A DNA stretch of 64,000 nucleotides from an uncultured Gammaproteobacteria bacterium (GTDB taxonomy: Bacteria; Pseudomonadota; Gammaproteobacteria; Nitrosococcales; Methylophagaceae), in contig CAJQOM010000016.1 of assembly GCA_905479985.1 (NCBI GenBank), positions 1-64,000 of the forward strand, in the 5' to 3' direction. Positions 52,678 through 62,372 of this stretch are shown here, piece after piece. Below the pieces are notes generated by a model. That model worked only from the letters and a program-made list of their open reading frames with translations. It did not search any database and was not told the DNA's origin. The stretch's first letter is position 1; each line of letters opens with the position of its first letter. The translations under genes and the position numbers were made by a program.

Positions 52678-55293
52678 ATGGCTACAGAAATTGGCATTAT
52701 AAAAACAGTAATCGGAATAGCCACTGCCAAAGCAGTCGACGGCTCACAGCGGCCTCTACAAACCAACGATATCGTTTTTCAAAATGAAACTATTTTGACT
52801 GGTGAATTTGGTGCTGTAGAAATTCAACTACCAGACGGTTCACTTGTTGACTTAGGTAGGAATTCTGAAACAGTCCTCGACCCAGCCGTACTCCAAGTAA
52901 AAGTATCTGAACAACTCGCAGCTGAAGATGATGTTGATACACTGCAAGAAGCTATTTTAGAGGGTACTGACCCAACCCAAAATAGCGAGCCAACAGCAGC
53001 TGGCAGTAATGAACAAGGTGGAAACGAAGGGTCAACGATTATTCAGGTCCAACACAATGCACCAGAAACAACCCCCACTTCTGGCTTCGACACAACGGGT
53101 ATTAATTTTGCTTTTCCCGAAGAAATCGAAATAATTGGTGATGATTTACCAGGTACTGATAATAGTACCAATATCAGCTTAGTAGCAGATAACCCAACAG
53201 TGACTGCCAACGAAGCCGGTCTACCAACAGGGAGTGATGCCGCCAGTGACTCTGAAACAGTTGCAGGACAACTCACCGTCACAGGCGATAATGTCACTTA
53301 CGCCTTTAGTTCGGGCAATAACGGCACCGGTAATAACGGCACACTGACTTTAAATATTGATGGTAGCTTCAGCTACACATTAACAAGCTCTGTTGATTCA
53401 GGGACTAACCCCGGCACCAACACCGTCAATGGTGTTGAAACATTCAACTACACTGCGACTGATGCCAATGGTAATACAACAACAGGTACTATCACGATTG
53501 ATGTCATCGATGATGTGCCTGCCATCGCAGCTAACCCGCTGATCCGCCTAGATGATGATGCCCTTGCAGATGGCAACCCGGGTGGTCGTGGTGATAATCC
53601 TGACAATCAAAATGCTTCCGGCACGCTTGATCACAGCTATGGTGCTGATGGTGAAGGTACGGTCTTACTACTAGGCACTGGCGCACCAGCTGGCTTCGTC
53701 TACACGCTCAACGGTGATGGCACGGTCATGACGGTCAGCCAAGATGGCACTGATGTCCTACAATTCACCCTCACAGACACAACATCGGGTGACTATACCG
53801 TCACACAATTAGCACCAATCGACCACAGAGCAGGCGGTAGAGAAAACAACCAAAACTTCAATATTAATTATCAAGTCACGGATGGCGATGGCGATACCGC
53901 TAATGGCCGCGTTCGTGTCAGTGCCGATGATGACACACCTGTCGTCGCATCAAGAGATAACCCACTGATCCGCCTAGATGATGATGCCCTTGCAGATGGC
54001 AACCCCGGTGGTCGTGGTGATAATCCTGACAGTCAAAATGCTTCCGGCACACTTGATCACAGCTATGGTGCTGATGGTGAAGGTACGGTCTTACTACTAG
54101 GCACTGGCGCACCAGCTGGATTCGTCTACACGCTCAATGGTGATGGCACGGTCATGACGGTCAACCAAGATGGCACTGATATCCTACAATTCACCCTCAC
54201 AGACACAACATCGGGTGACTATACCGTTACACAATTAGCACCGATCGACCACAGAGCAGGCGGTAGAGAAAACAACCAAAGTTTCAATATTAATTATCAA
54301 GTCACTGATGGTGATGGCGACACCGCCAATGGCCGAGTCCGCATCAGCGCCGATGATGATACCCCGGTCGTAACCATAAGCGAAGATAGTCTCAGCGATA
54401 CCACATATAGCTTTACCGTAACAAATCACGATGACGTCAGTTCGGCTAGTTATCACAGTAGCTATGGTTACTATATTAAAGATGCCGATGGCAACCCAAC
54501 AACAGGAACTGTTATTTGGGATGATGTTCATGATAACGATACTGTACCAGTTTCTATACAAGGGTACAGCCCAGAACAAATTGGCTTTTTCATCATTCCA
54601 AATGGCGAAAATAACAATGCTTCTTTGACAGATAACACCGATGTCACCTTCCAGTTTATTGATGGCCAATGGCAAGCCTTTGATGGTGCCAATCCATTGA
54701 GCGGGAATGGTTCGCACGTGCTATTTGACGTCGCAGCATTGAATGCAGACGGCCAAGATCATGTCACCGACAATGCCTTAACCGGCAATCAAAACTGGGA
54801 AGACCTACAAATACCAAACGGTGATGGCGATTACAATGACGTTAATATTAATGTTGATTGGACAGCCGTAACGGCCACGGGAGATAGTATAGATACAGCA
54901 TCCTTCGGTGCCGATGGTCCGAAACTTGGTGCTGATGGTCCTGGCGGCATTGATTTCACGCTTGAAGAGGTCACAATTCTAGGCGATTTGACCTCAAATG
55001 GAAAAGCGGTAACATTCGAAGCCCGAGATACTGACAGTGATGGCCAAAATGATGCTGTGTTTGGCTCAACAGAAGATGGTGATGTACTCTCCATCGAAGG
55101 TATTCTAGAGCCAGGTGAATTTGACATTGAACTTTTCGCGCCAATTGATAGTGCAAATGATGGCTCAGATGATGTGCAACTAACGGCTAACTTGAGTGTA
55201 ACGGATAATGATGGTGATAGTGTATTCGCCACATTAAACTTCAACCTTGATATTAATCAGATAACTGAAGCAATACAACCTGTTCCTGATTAG
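52678..55293 (+). CDS. LapA-like surface protein with retention module, LapG-type site, repeats and DUF4114
   Basis: An 871-residue protein. Residues 1-100 form the LapA/BapA-type retention module (MATEIGIIKTVIGIATAKAV, LPDGSLVDLGRNSETVLD). TAAG at 106-109 matches the LapG protease site of LapA. Then come an Ig/VCBS-like region (about 170-285), two nearly identical 142-residue repeats (285-565) with DGDGDTANGRVR-type calcium motifs, a DUF4114-like block (YYIKDADG through NGDGDYNDVNIN), and a final acidic VCBS-like part. No GGxGxDxxx RTX repeats or VWA domain are seen, so the protein is far shorter than LapA. GGAG lies six bases before the ATG; a TTG at 52666 overlaps that site. A CRP site lies upstream and a terminator downstream. 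Confidence 0.85.
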   Translation: MATEIGIIKTVIGIATAKAVDGSQRPLQTNDIVFQNETILTGEFGAVEIQLPDGSLVDLGRNSETVLDPAVLQVKVSEQLAAEDDVDTLQEAILEGTDPTQNSEPTAAGSNEQGGNEGSTIIQVQHNAPETTPTSGFDTTGINFAFPEEIEIIGDDLPGTDNSTNISLVADNPTVTANEAGLPTGSDAASDSETVAGQLTVTGDNVTYAFSSGNNGTGNNGTLTLNIDGSFSYTLTSSVDSGTNPGTNTVNGVETFNYTATDANGNTTTGTITIDVIDDVPAIAANPLIRLDDDALADGNPGGRGDNPDNQNASGTLDHSYGADGEGTVLLLGTGAPAGFVYTLNGDGTVMTVSQDGTDVLQFTLTDTTSGDYTVTQLAPIDHRAGGRENNQNFNINYQVTDGDGDTANGRVRVSADDDTPVVASRDNPLIRLDDDALADGNPGGRGDNPDSQNASGTLDHSYGADGEGTVLLLGTGAPAGFVYTLNGDGTVMTVNQDGTDILQFTLTDTTSGDYTVTQLAPIDHRAGGRENNQSFNINYQVTDGDGDTANGRVRISADDDTPVVTISEDSLSDTTYSFTVTNHDDVSSASYHSSYGYYIKDADGNPTTGTVIWDDVHDNDTVPVSIQGYSPEQIGFFIIPNGENNNASLTDNTDVTFQFIDGQWQAFDGANPLSGNGSHVLFDVAALNADGQDHVTDNALTGNQNWEDLQIPNGDGDYNDVNINVDWTAVTATGDSIDTASFGADGPKLGADGPGGIDFTLEEVTILGDLTSNGKAVTFEARDTDSDGQNDAVFGSTEDGDVLSIEGILEPGEFDIELFAPIDSANDGSDDVQLTANLSVTDNDGDSVFATLNFNLDINQITEAIQPVPD
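53532..54370 (+). repeat. Two tandem 426-bp repeats inside the adhesin gene
   Basis: The unit starting NPLIRLDDDALADG is repeated once at 426-bp spacing (53532 and 53958) with only a few base differences, including S/N and V/I changes. The near identity at DNA level shows recent duplication or gene conversion; copy number may vary between strains. Confidence 0.9.
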
Positions 55294-55318
55294 CCTCAAC
55301 TCATCGCCATTTTATCTA

Positions 55319-55352
55319 AAACGCCCAGTCTTTTTGACCGGGCGTTTTTTTT
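55319..55352 (+). terminator. Intrinsic terminator of the adhesin gene
   Basis: AACGCCC and GGGCGTT form a stem, extended by GTC/GAC, followed by eight T. It is 26 bp after the adhesin stop. Confidence 0.92.
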
Positions 55353-55397
55353 AGTTTAACTTTAGCCCTGCCCCTTTACTCAATAGTGAATAAATTC

Positions 55398-56534
55398 ATG
55401 GATAACACAAAACAAAACCTCATTCTCGGCGCGCTCGTTGCTGATGCCGCCACATGTGGTTTACATTGGATTTATGACCAACAACGTATCCTCGTGGTGG
55501 CAGATAAAACGCCAGAGTTTCATCCACCAACACAATCTGATTATGATGGCGTTCCTAGCTTTTTTTCCCATGGCAAAAGATCAGTCGGTGATTGTTCACA
55601 TTATGGTGAACAAGCCTTCGTACTACTGAATGCATTAGCCAGCAACAACGGCAAATATGATAGAGCACAATATCAAGATGCCTTTAAAGCTCATTTCTCA
55701 TATGGTGGTGATTATGTCGGCTATATTGATCGGCCCACAAAAGACACATTAGATAACATCATATTGATTGAGCACGGTGTTTTACAGCAGTCTAATGCCC
55801 TGCCATTTCAAAACACCAATGATGCAAAACAAAATGTCATTAATCTCGTCATGACAAAGCTCAAACAAAATAACAACATCACCTCGAATGAACTGAAAGA
55901 TATTATCGCGTCAGAGTTAAGCTTGGATATTGAACTCCAATACCTGAATAGTTTGCTCAGCTGTCTTAGCCCACTTTTAGACTACCAAGGTGCAGATGAT
56001 GTCCAATTACCCGCAATTTCTAAACTACCTGCGTTAGCGGCTATTTATGCCAATCATTCTGAACTCAGCCAACACACCGAATCAGCCGTTCGTGTGACCA
56101 ATAATAATGACATTGCTGTCAGTTACGGACATATCGCCAGCAAGATGATGGAAGCTGCTATCACAACACAACACATCGATAAAATAATCGAAGCTGGCCG
56201 CCAAGCCGCCACACCAGAAAGTTTACTGCTAATTGACAATGCCCTAAATACATCAAATAAAACGACGCCTGAGTTCACCAAACACATTGGCATGAGCTGT
56301 AATCTTGAATTAGGTATTCCCAGCGTTTTTCACACCTTAAATCAACGTTTAAACTACCAAGAGTCCATTAGGCAAAATATCCTTGCCGGTGGCGACTCAT
56401 CCGGCCGCAGCATCTTATTAGGCGCTATTTTAGGCGCTGTCCATGGCATCGGAACAGAAAAAGGAATTCCTTCTACATGGCATGAAAAACTCAATAAAAA
56501 ACAGTCTGTCGCCCGGTTAATGGCAGTACTTTAA
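55398..56534 (+). CDS. ADP-ribosylglycohydrolase family protein
   Basis: A 378-residue cytosolic DraG-type hydrolase, which removes ADP-ribose from proteins, nucleic acids or small molecules. The N-terminal NLILGALVADAATCGLHW and the metal-binding C-terminal NILAGGDSSGRSILLGAILGA (about residue 335) match the fold. The usual GGDxDT reads GGDSSGR, so one metal ligand differs, as in several bacterial branches. I use ATG 55398; a GTG four codons upstream is possible. No ADP-ribosyltransferase is nearby. Confidence 0.85.
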   Translation: MDNTKQNLILGALVADAATCGLHWIYDQQRILVVADKTPEFHPPTQSDYDGVPSFFSHGKRSVGDCSHYGEQAFVLLNALASNNGKYDRAQYQDAFKAHFSYGGDYVGYIDRPTKDTLDNIILIEHGVLQQSNALPFQNTNDAKQNVINLVMTKLKQNNNITSNELKDIIASELSLDIELQYLNSLLSCLSPLLDYQGADDVQLPAISKLPALAAIYANHSELSQHTESAVRVTNNNDIAVSYGHIASKMMEAAITTQHIDKIIEAGRQAATPESLLLIDNALNTSNKTTPEFTKHIGMSCNLELGIPSVFHTLNQRLNYQESIRQNILAGGDSSGRSILLGAILGAVHGIGTEKGIPSTWHEKLNKKQSVARLMAVL

Positions 56535-56548
56535 ACAGTCCAGATAAA

Positions 56549-57070
56549 TTACTCAATCACACCACAGGCAACACGTGCAGCACCGCCGCCTAATTTTTTA
56601 GGTGTATCGGAATGATTATCGCCATTGGCATGAATCATAATAGAGCGGCCTTTTAAATCAGCCAGCGTTAACTTAGGTGCATGCACTGCTTGCATCGCAT
56701 ACCCGTTTGCATCGACATATAACGCAGGCAAATCACCTAAGTGGCCTGTTCCCCATGGTGTCCCGTGCGCTTTAACATGATGCGGATCATAATGCCCACC
56801 TGCTGCCAAACCAGCGACCAAATGACCATTCTTAATTTTAGCCAAACAGCTCGGGTTCTGATGAATATGAAAGCCATGCAAACCGGGACTTAAATGGTGA
56901 ATATTGGGGGTAAATACCAAGCCGCCTTGTTTTGCCACAGTCACTTTGACATTACCGATAACATCGCCAACCCCATCTTGATTCACCAACTGAATTTGAA
57001 TCGTGCCTGCTGCAACAGAAAGCGGTAAAAAAGCCAATACAGCTAATAAACTAAAACCGGTATTTTTCAT
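56549..57070 (-). CDS. sodC: Periplasmic Cu,Zn superoxide dismutase
   Basis: Secreted enzyme that dismutates superoxide in the periplasm. The 173-residue protein has a signal peptide ([19 protein letters not shown]). Copper and zinc ligands are in [11 protein letters not shown] (about 64-74), [24 protein letters not shown] and [12 protein letters not shown]; a disulfide joins SCL and the Cys of VACGVIE. All key residues are present. Single gene between the glycohydrolase and recD; it would need copper, fitting the local metal-handling theme. Confidence 0.95.
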   Translation of the reverse strand: MKNTGFSLLAVLAFLPLSVAAGTIQIQLVNQDGVGDVIGNVKVTVAKQGGLVFTPNIHHLSPGLHGFHIHQNPSCLAKIKNGHLVAGLAAGGHYDPHHVKAHGTPWGTGHLGDLPALYVDANGYAMQAVHAPKLTLADLKGRSIMIHANGDNHSDTPKKLGGGAARVACGVIE

Positions 57071-57151
57071 TATTATTGTCCCATCTCAAAAGTAACACAT
57101 GACGCTTCAGTAGAGTCGCACTCATCCTAACGTTAAAATTGTCATTGCATT

Positions 57152-58879
57152 TTAATCATCAAATCCAGCAATAACACACTGCCGTATAATCGGCTCACTC
57201 GCCACCAAACTTACCCTTAGTTTAGCTCTCGTTAACCCGGTATACAATAAAGCCCGGTTTAAAACAGGACTAGACTGCTCTGGCAACACAATACAAACAG
57301 CATCAAACTCAGAACCCTGACTTTTATGTACCGTCATCGCATAAGCTGTTTCATGTGCAGGTAAGCGGTTTAATGGCAGCCAACGCACACCATCTTGATT
57401 TAAAAAGCAGGCCGATAATTGACCTTTTTCATCGTAAAGCACCAAACCCGTATCCCCATTAAACAAACCATGACGATAATCGTTTTGTGTCACCATAATC
57501 GGCCGGCCATGATAAAAGCGGTGTTGTGTCCGCCAACCTTGCTTGATCAGGCTTCTCTCGACCCACGTATTCACTGAATCAACCGATTCTGGCCCTTGTT
57601 TCAAAGCACATAACACGCGACTTTGTTCGAATAAAGCCAAACAAGCCTCGGCAGATTCACGTCGTTTGACCGCATCAAAAAATGGCGAATATAACGCCGC
57701 CACATGACGCTGTATTGTCACTGAATCAAATTGCTGATGCCAGACAACATCAGCCCCATTCAATAAACAACCAATCACACCGTCATCATCGCCCGTTTTA
57801 ACCGCCAATGCTAAACGTGCAATATCGCTGTCTTGATCAAAGCGATAGCTATGCTGCAACATCACCACGCTATCAATCATCTCCGTTCCAGTCTGATGCT
57901 GTAATGCAATACCCGTCACCGCCAACAGCTGTTCACAAACCGCAGCTGAAAAAGCCACACCGTCACGACATAAATTTGCTAATATCGCTCCAGACTCAAT
58001 CGATGATAATTGATCACTGTCCCCCAACAATACCAGTCGGGCATGACGCGGCAATGCCTTCATGATCGTCGCCATCAAACTGATATCAATCATCGAGGCT
58101 TCATCCACAATCAACACATCAACAGGCAGCGGCTTATCAGCGTGATAACGCCCTTTATCATTATCAGCCGTCATGCCCAATAAACGATGTATTGTTTTGG
58201 CTTCGACCGGTAAAGCACCCTGTTCTGAAATCGCCTGCTGCAACCTCGCAGCCGCTTTACCCGTTGGTGCCGCTAAGGCAATGCGTACAGACTTATCTTG
58301 CTGCAACAATAACTGCAATAAGCGTAATACAATCGTCGTCTTACCCGTGCCCGGACCACCCGAAATCACGCTCAACTGACGGCTTAGTGCCATCATAACT
58401 GCCACTTTCTGCCAGTCCACTCCCGGTTGCGTGCTTTGCCAGTCATCAAAATAGGGCTTCAAAGCCACCTCATCAATCACCGGCATCGCTTGCAAACGCT
58501 GTCGGATCAACTTAGCCACTAATTGTTCATCATGCCAATAACGGTATAAGTACACTTGCCCTGATGCCGTGAGCACCATTGGGCTTATCTCACCCGGCTT
58601 TCCTACCAGATGACTTTGTTCAAGCCGTTGCATCCAATCAGCCACCGTCTCAGGTAAAATAGAATCTAGCTCCGATCCTTGTTCGCCGACTTGATTCAAA
58701 CTCAAACAAACATGACCTTGTGACACGGCGTCACTTAATAATCCAGCCGTTAGCACAATCAGGCTATCGCCGGTTTTATCTTGTCGCGCCACAAACTGTG
58801 CAAATTGACATGCCAACTCACTCAAACCCGTTTGCCTCAACAAAGGCATGATTGATGATTTTTTCTGCAACTCAACCAT
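57152..58879 (-). CDS. recD: RecBCD subunit D (exonuclease V alpha, 5'-3' helicase)
   Basis: Motor subunit moving 5'-3' in the RecBCD recombination nuclease. The 575-residue protein contains Walker A SGGPGTGKTTIVLR (about 172), VDEASMIDI, LGDSDQLSSIE, LQHSYRF and the C-terminal YAMTVHKSQGSEFD. Length is normal. Its start overlaps the end of recB by eight bases, so the subunits are translationally coupled. Confidence 0.95.
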   Translation of the reverse strand: MVELQKKSSIMPLLRQTGLSELACQFAQFVARQDKTGDSLIVLTAGLLSDAVSQGHVCLSLNQVGEQGSELDSILPETVADWMQRLEQSHLVGKPGEISPMVLTASGQVYLYRYWHDEQLVAKLIRQRLQAMPVIDEVALKPYFDDWQSTQPGVDWQKVAVMMALSRQLSVISGGPGTGKTTIVLRLLQLLLQQDKSVRIALAAPTGKAAARLQQAISEQGALPVEAKTIHRLLGMTADNDKGRYHADKPLPVDVLIVDEASMIDISLMATIMKALPRHARLVLLGDSDQLSSIESGAILANLCRDGVAFSAAVCEQLLAVTGIALQHQTGTEMIDSVVMLQHSYRFDQDSDIARLALAVKTGDDDGVIGCLLNGADVVWHQQFDSVTIQRHVAALYSPFFDAVKRRESAEACLALFEQSRVLCALKQGPESVDSVNTWVERSLIKQGWRTQHRFYHGRPIMVTQNDYRHGLFNGDTGLVLYDEKGQLSACFLNQDGVRWLPLNRLPAHETAYAMTVHKSQGSEFDAVCIVLPEQSSPVLNRALLYTGLTRAKLRVSLVASEPIIRQCVIAGFDD

Positions 58880-61800
58880 CAGATAATCCTTGCAAACAGT
58901 TATCTAAAGCATCAAGCACTGCCACACTGGGTTTGTCATAAAACACGCCCGCCTGCCCCCACTCGGGCTGTATGCCACGGATAAACAAGTAATAGGCACC
59001 ACCCAAATGCTGTTCAGGATCATAATCCGGCAACCGCAACCGCAAATAACGATGCAACGCCAAACTATAGATTAAATACTGCAAAGGATAATCATGACTG
59101 ATCATCGCCTGATTCAATTCATCAGTTTGATAACCCGTTTGCTGATGGCCTAAATGGTTCGACTTATAATCGACAATATAAAATCGGCCTTGATCCTCAA
59201 AGACCAAATCAATAAAGCCTTTCATAAAGCCCGTTAAGTCAAAAAATTGAAGCTGTGAAATCACCTTTGCTAAAGGCGACTCAGGGGCTAACAACGGTAA
59301 CAACGACTGCTGTATGCCAGAGACCGACAAACCGGCCACCGGGAAATAAAAGGCCAATTCATCCAAACGTTGCGAATGGGATAACCGGTTTAATTTCAAG
59401 CCAGAATGAGCACTCAATTCCGTATTACAAACGGATTTCACCCAATCACAGACCACCGCCGTCCAATGCGTCTCAAAGCCATACTGCAATAACGTTTTAT
59501 TCACCAAAGCGTGTATCGCAATATCATCATCACTGGCAAAATCTAAAAACTCAAAAATCGCATGCAAACACGTCCCCGCCTGCGCACCACGGGGAAAACT
59601 AAACCGATCCAAAACATGGCGTTCTTGCACTTGTACTACTGGCACATCAGCATTCGCTTGTGCATCATAATCAGGTAATTCAGCATCGTGGCCTTGCGTC
59701 AGCGCACTGAAACTGCCGACTCGCCAAGGGGCCTGAAGTTCACCTTCAAACTCTTTTGCCGCAAACGTGTTCTGTCCATTTTGTTTCGCCTGATAGTCCA
59801 CAGCTTGATCAACCGCCATCACCTCAAGAGAGATTGTCCCAGCACTCGCCCCTGCCAATGCTGCCACATCCGCCAGCATCAGTTTACTATCAGCATCCGT
59901 CGCCGTCGGATGTAACAAGCTAAACAAGCCCGATTCAGCCACACCTTTCGCATTACCCCAACAGATCACACAACGTTCCCGTGCCCGCGTTAAAGCCACA
60001 TAAAGTAAACGTAATACCTCCGCTTCTTGCTCTTTTTTATTGGCTTCAGATGCCCGCGTTAAGTCAGGTTCAGCAAAAGCGACATAAGGTTGATAATTGG
60101 CATCCGCATCATGAAAGGAAATCACCTCATCTTTGGTTGTTCTAATCTGGCTATCCCATAAGAAAGGACAAAACACAATCGGATATTCCAAGCCCTTACT
60201 TTTATGAACCGTAATAATATGAACCAACTGCTCATCACTTTCTAACCGCAACTGGCCTGTTTCATCATTCGGGTCAATCGACTGAATTCGGCTAGCAAAC
60301 CACTGCAATATTGAACTCATCCCGCCGTCTTGCTGAGTACTTTGTGCCTGAACCAACTCTGCCAAATGCAATAAATTAGTCAGTTTACGTTCTCCACCCG
60401 GCAAACTTAATAGCCGTTGTTGACCAGAAATATGATTCAGCAATTGTCGAAATGCCCGCATAAAACCACTTCGCAACCAGACTTGATGCAAATCATAAAA
60501 CAACTCAAACTGATCTGACCACGCCGCCTCATCTTGCTGCAATGCATACAAACTGCTGGCATCATAAGCCCATAAATCCGTTGCCAAGGCCGCCGTCATC
60601 GCCATGGTATTATCAGGCTCGGCAATCGCCTTAATCACACGCTCAAGCATCAACGACTCAGCCGAAGCAAACACATTCTCTCTGCCCTGCTGCACACTAT
60701 TGATGCCACGTTGTTGCAAACACTGTTGCATTGTATAAGCTTGCTTATGGTTGCGAACCAACACAGCAATATCACCACCCGTTAATATCACTGCTTCCTG
60801 TGTTTTTTCATCCAACAAAGTCGCTTGGTCAACAGCCGCTTCATTTAACAGTTTAGCAATTTCATCGGCCGTCACACTCGCTGACAAAGCCGTCATCTCC
60901 TTCTTAGATAGCGGCTTATCTTCATCAGCCCAAAGCAACTGCAATGGTGCAGACTGCCCATTAACCGATAACACAGCAAACTCATCACGTGCAGCCGCCA
61001 CGGGATAGAACGGAATCTCATCATAAATAAACGGCTGTGTTTGACGGCTAAATAAGCTATTCACTGCTGACACCAAATTGGGATGCGACCGCCAATTGGT
61101 GCCTAAGGTATGCTCAGCATTAGTCGATGATTTCGCCGTCAAATAAGTGAAAATATCAGCGCCACGGAAACTATAAATTGCCTGCTTCGGATCACCGACC
61201 AAAAACACAGGCAAATCGCTCCCGGCATAAATACGATTAAAACTGGCATATTGCACTGGATCAGTATCTTGAAACTCATCAATCAACGCCGCAGGATATT
61301 GTGCCCGTAACTTAGCAGCCAACCAATCACCCTGTTCACCGGCCAATGCCTGCTCAAGGTTCAATAACAAATCATCATACGACTGCACTTGTTGCTGTTG
61401 TTTACGTGCTGGCATCTCAGCTTGCACCGTTTGCAAAGCGAACAATCTAAGTTTCTGATACTGCAACGCCTGTGCCGCTTGCATCTGCACGACTTGTTCC
61501 TGCAAACCTTCACAGGCCCGCCAGAAAAATAGCTCAGGTAAAGCTTTACCTTTCTTTAAGGCATCTTCTAGTTTTGCAGGCGTAAAACGTTCAAACCCGT
61601 CGAATAAACGACTTGGCACCTTTGTTTGAGATAACAAATCAGCCAATAACACCAACCACCTTTCAACACTGGCCGAACGGTATTTATTACCATTCAATAG
61701 CGTCTTATCCTGTAAGACGGCCATCACCTTCTCTTGCTCATCCAACCAAAGCTGCTTCACCCGTTCAAACTGACTTTGTGCTTGTTGATAAATTTGCTCA

Positions 61801-62372
61801 ATATCAACATCCGGCACGGGCAAAGTCTGCAAATACAGTTTACCCAATAACGGTCGAATCGACTGCAATAACGTTTCTGGGGTTTCACGGCGAGCAATAA
61901 GGTGTTGGGCTAATCGTGCATCCGCTGTCGTAATCTGCTTTCGCCAAAAGTCATCCACCATGCCTTGTAATAATTGCTGATCATCACCCACCAACTCAAG
62001 ATCAAAAGACAAACCACTTTCAAAAGCAAAATCACCCAAAACACGCTGACAAAAACCATGAATCGTGAAAATAGCCGACTCATCAAAACTCTGAATCGCT
62101 AACGACAAACGTTGCCTTAACGCAACATCATGCACTGGTTCGGATAACAAGCCATCCCTAGCCTCAACCAATTTTTCACGTAATCGATCTCGTAATTCTT
62201 CAGTAGCTGCACGGGTATACGTCACCACTAAAATCTGATCGACGGTTAAACCCTGCTCCAAAATCAACCGCAAATACAGTTCAGCTAAGGTATAAGTCTT
62301 ACCTGTGCCCGCACTGGCCTCAATCACATTTAAGCCGGATAAGACCACCGTTTTCGGATCTAGATGACTCAT
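58872..62372 (-). CDS. recB: RecBCD subunit B (exonuclease V beta, helicase and nuclease)
   Basis: 3'-5' helicase and nuclease subunit. The 1166-residue protein has UvrD-type motifs: EASAGTGKTYTLAE (about 18-31), VTYTRAATEELRDR, LIDEFQDTDPVQY, GDPKQAIYSFRGAD, TVHKSKGLEYPIV and ALTRARERCVI. The C-terminal nuclease site is in FYIVDYKSNHLG (about 1090) with an upstream Asp in KGFIDLVFED. It also processes Chi. recB starts inside the last codon of recC (ATGA). Confidence 0.96.
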   Translation of the reverse strand: MSHLDPKTVVLSGLNVIEASAGTGKTYTLAELYLRLILEQGLTVDQILVVTYTRAATEELRDRLREKLVEARDGLLSEPVHDVALRQRLSLAIQSFDESAIFTIHGFCQRVLGDFAFESGLSFDLELVGDDQQLLQGMVDDFWRKQITTADARLAQHLIARRETPETLLQSIRPLLGKLYLQTLPVPDVDIEQIYQQAQSQFERVKQLWLDEQEKVMAVLQDKTLLNGNKYRSASVERWLVLLADLLSQTKVPSRLFDGFERFTPAKLEDALKKGKALPELFFWRACEGLQEQVVQMQAAQALQYQKLRLFALQTVQAEMPARKQQQQVQSYDDLLLNLEQALAGEQGDWLAAKLRAQYPAALIDEFQDTDPVQYASFNRIYAGSDLPVFLVGDPKQAIYSFRGADIFTYLTAKSSTNAEHTLGTNWRSHPNLVSAVNSLFSRQTQPFIYDEIPFYPVAAARDEFAVLSVNGQSAPLQLLWADEDKPLSKKEMTALSASVTADEIAKLLNEAAVDQATLLDEKTQEAVILTGGDIAVLVRNHKQAYTMQQCLQQRGINSVQQGRENVFASAESLMLERVIKAIAEPDNTMAMTAALATDLWAYDASSLYALQQDEAAWSDQFELFYDLHQVWLRSGFMRAFRQLLNHISGQQRLLSLPGGERKLTNLLHLAELVQAQSTQQDGGMSSILQWFASRIQSIDPNDETGQLRLESDEQLVHIITVHKSKGLEYPIVFCPFLWDSQIRTTKDEVISFHDADANYQPYVAFAEPDLTRASEANKKEQEAEVLRLLYVALTRARERCVICWGNAKGVAESGLFSLLHPTATDADSKLMLADVAALAGASAGTISLEVMAVDQAVDYQAKQNGQNTFAAKEFEGELQAPWRVGSFSALTQGHDAELPDYDAQANADVPVVQVQERHVLDRFSFPRGAQAGTCLHAIFEFLDFASDDDIAIHALVNKTLLQYGFETHWTAVVCDWVKSVCNTELSAHSGLKLNRLSHSQRLDELAFYFPVAGLSVSGIQQSLLPLLAPESPLAKVISQLQFFDLTGFMKGFIDLVFEDQGRFYIVDYKSNHLGHQQTGYQTDELNQAMISHDYPLQYLIYSLALHRYLRLRLPDYDPEQHLGGAYYLFIRGIQPEWGQAGVFYDKPSVAVLDALDNCLQGLSDG

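Noticed and set aside
53532-54370. CRISPR array
   Set aside because: Repeats are 426-bp coding units in frame, without short repeats and spacers. No CRISPR is seen anywhere in the window.
54235-54717. 160-codon antisense frame in the adhesin gene
   Set aside because: It mirrors the codon pattern of the real gene and has no domain or ribosome site.
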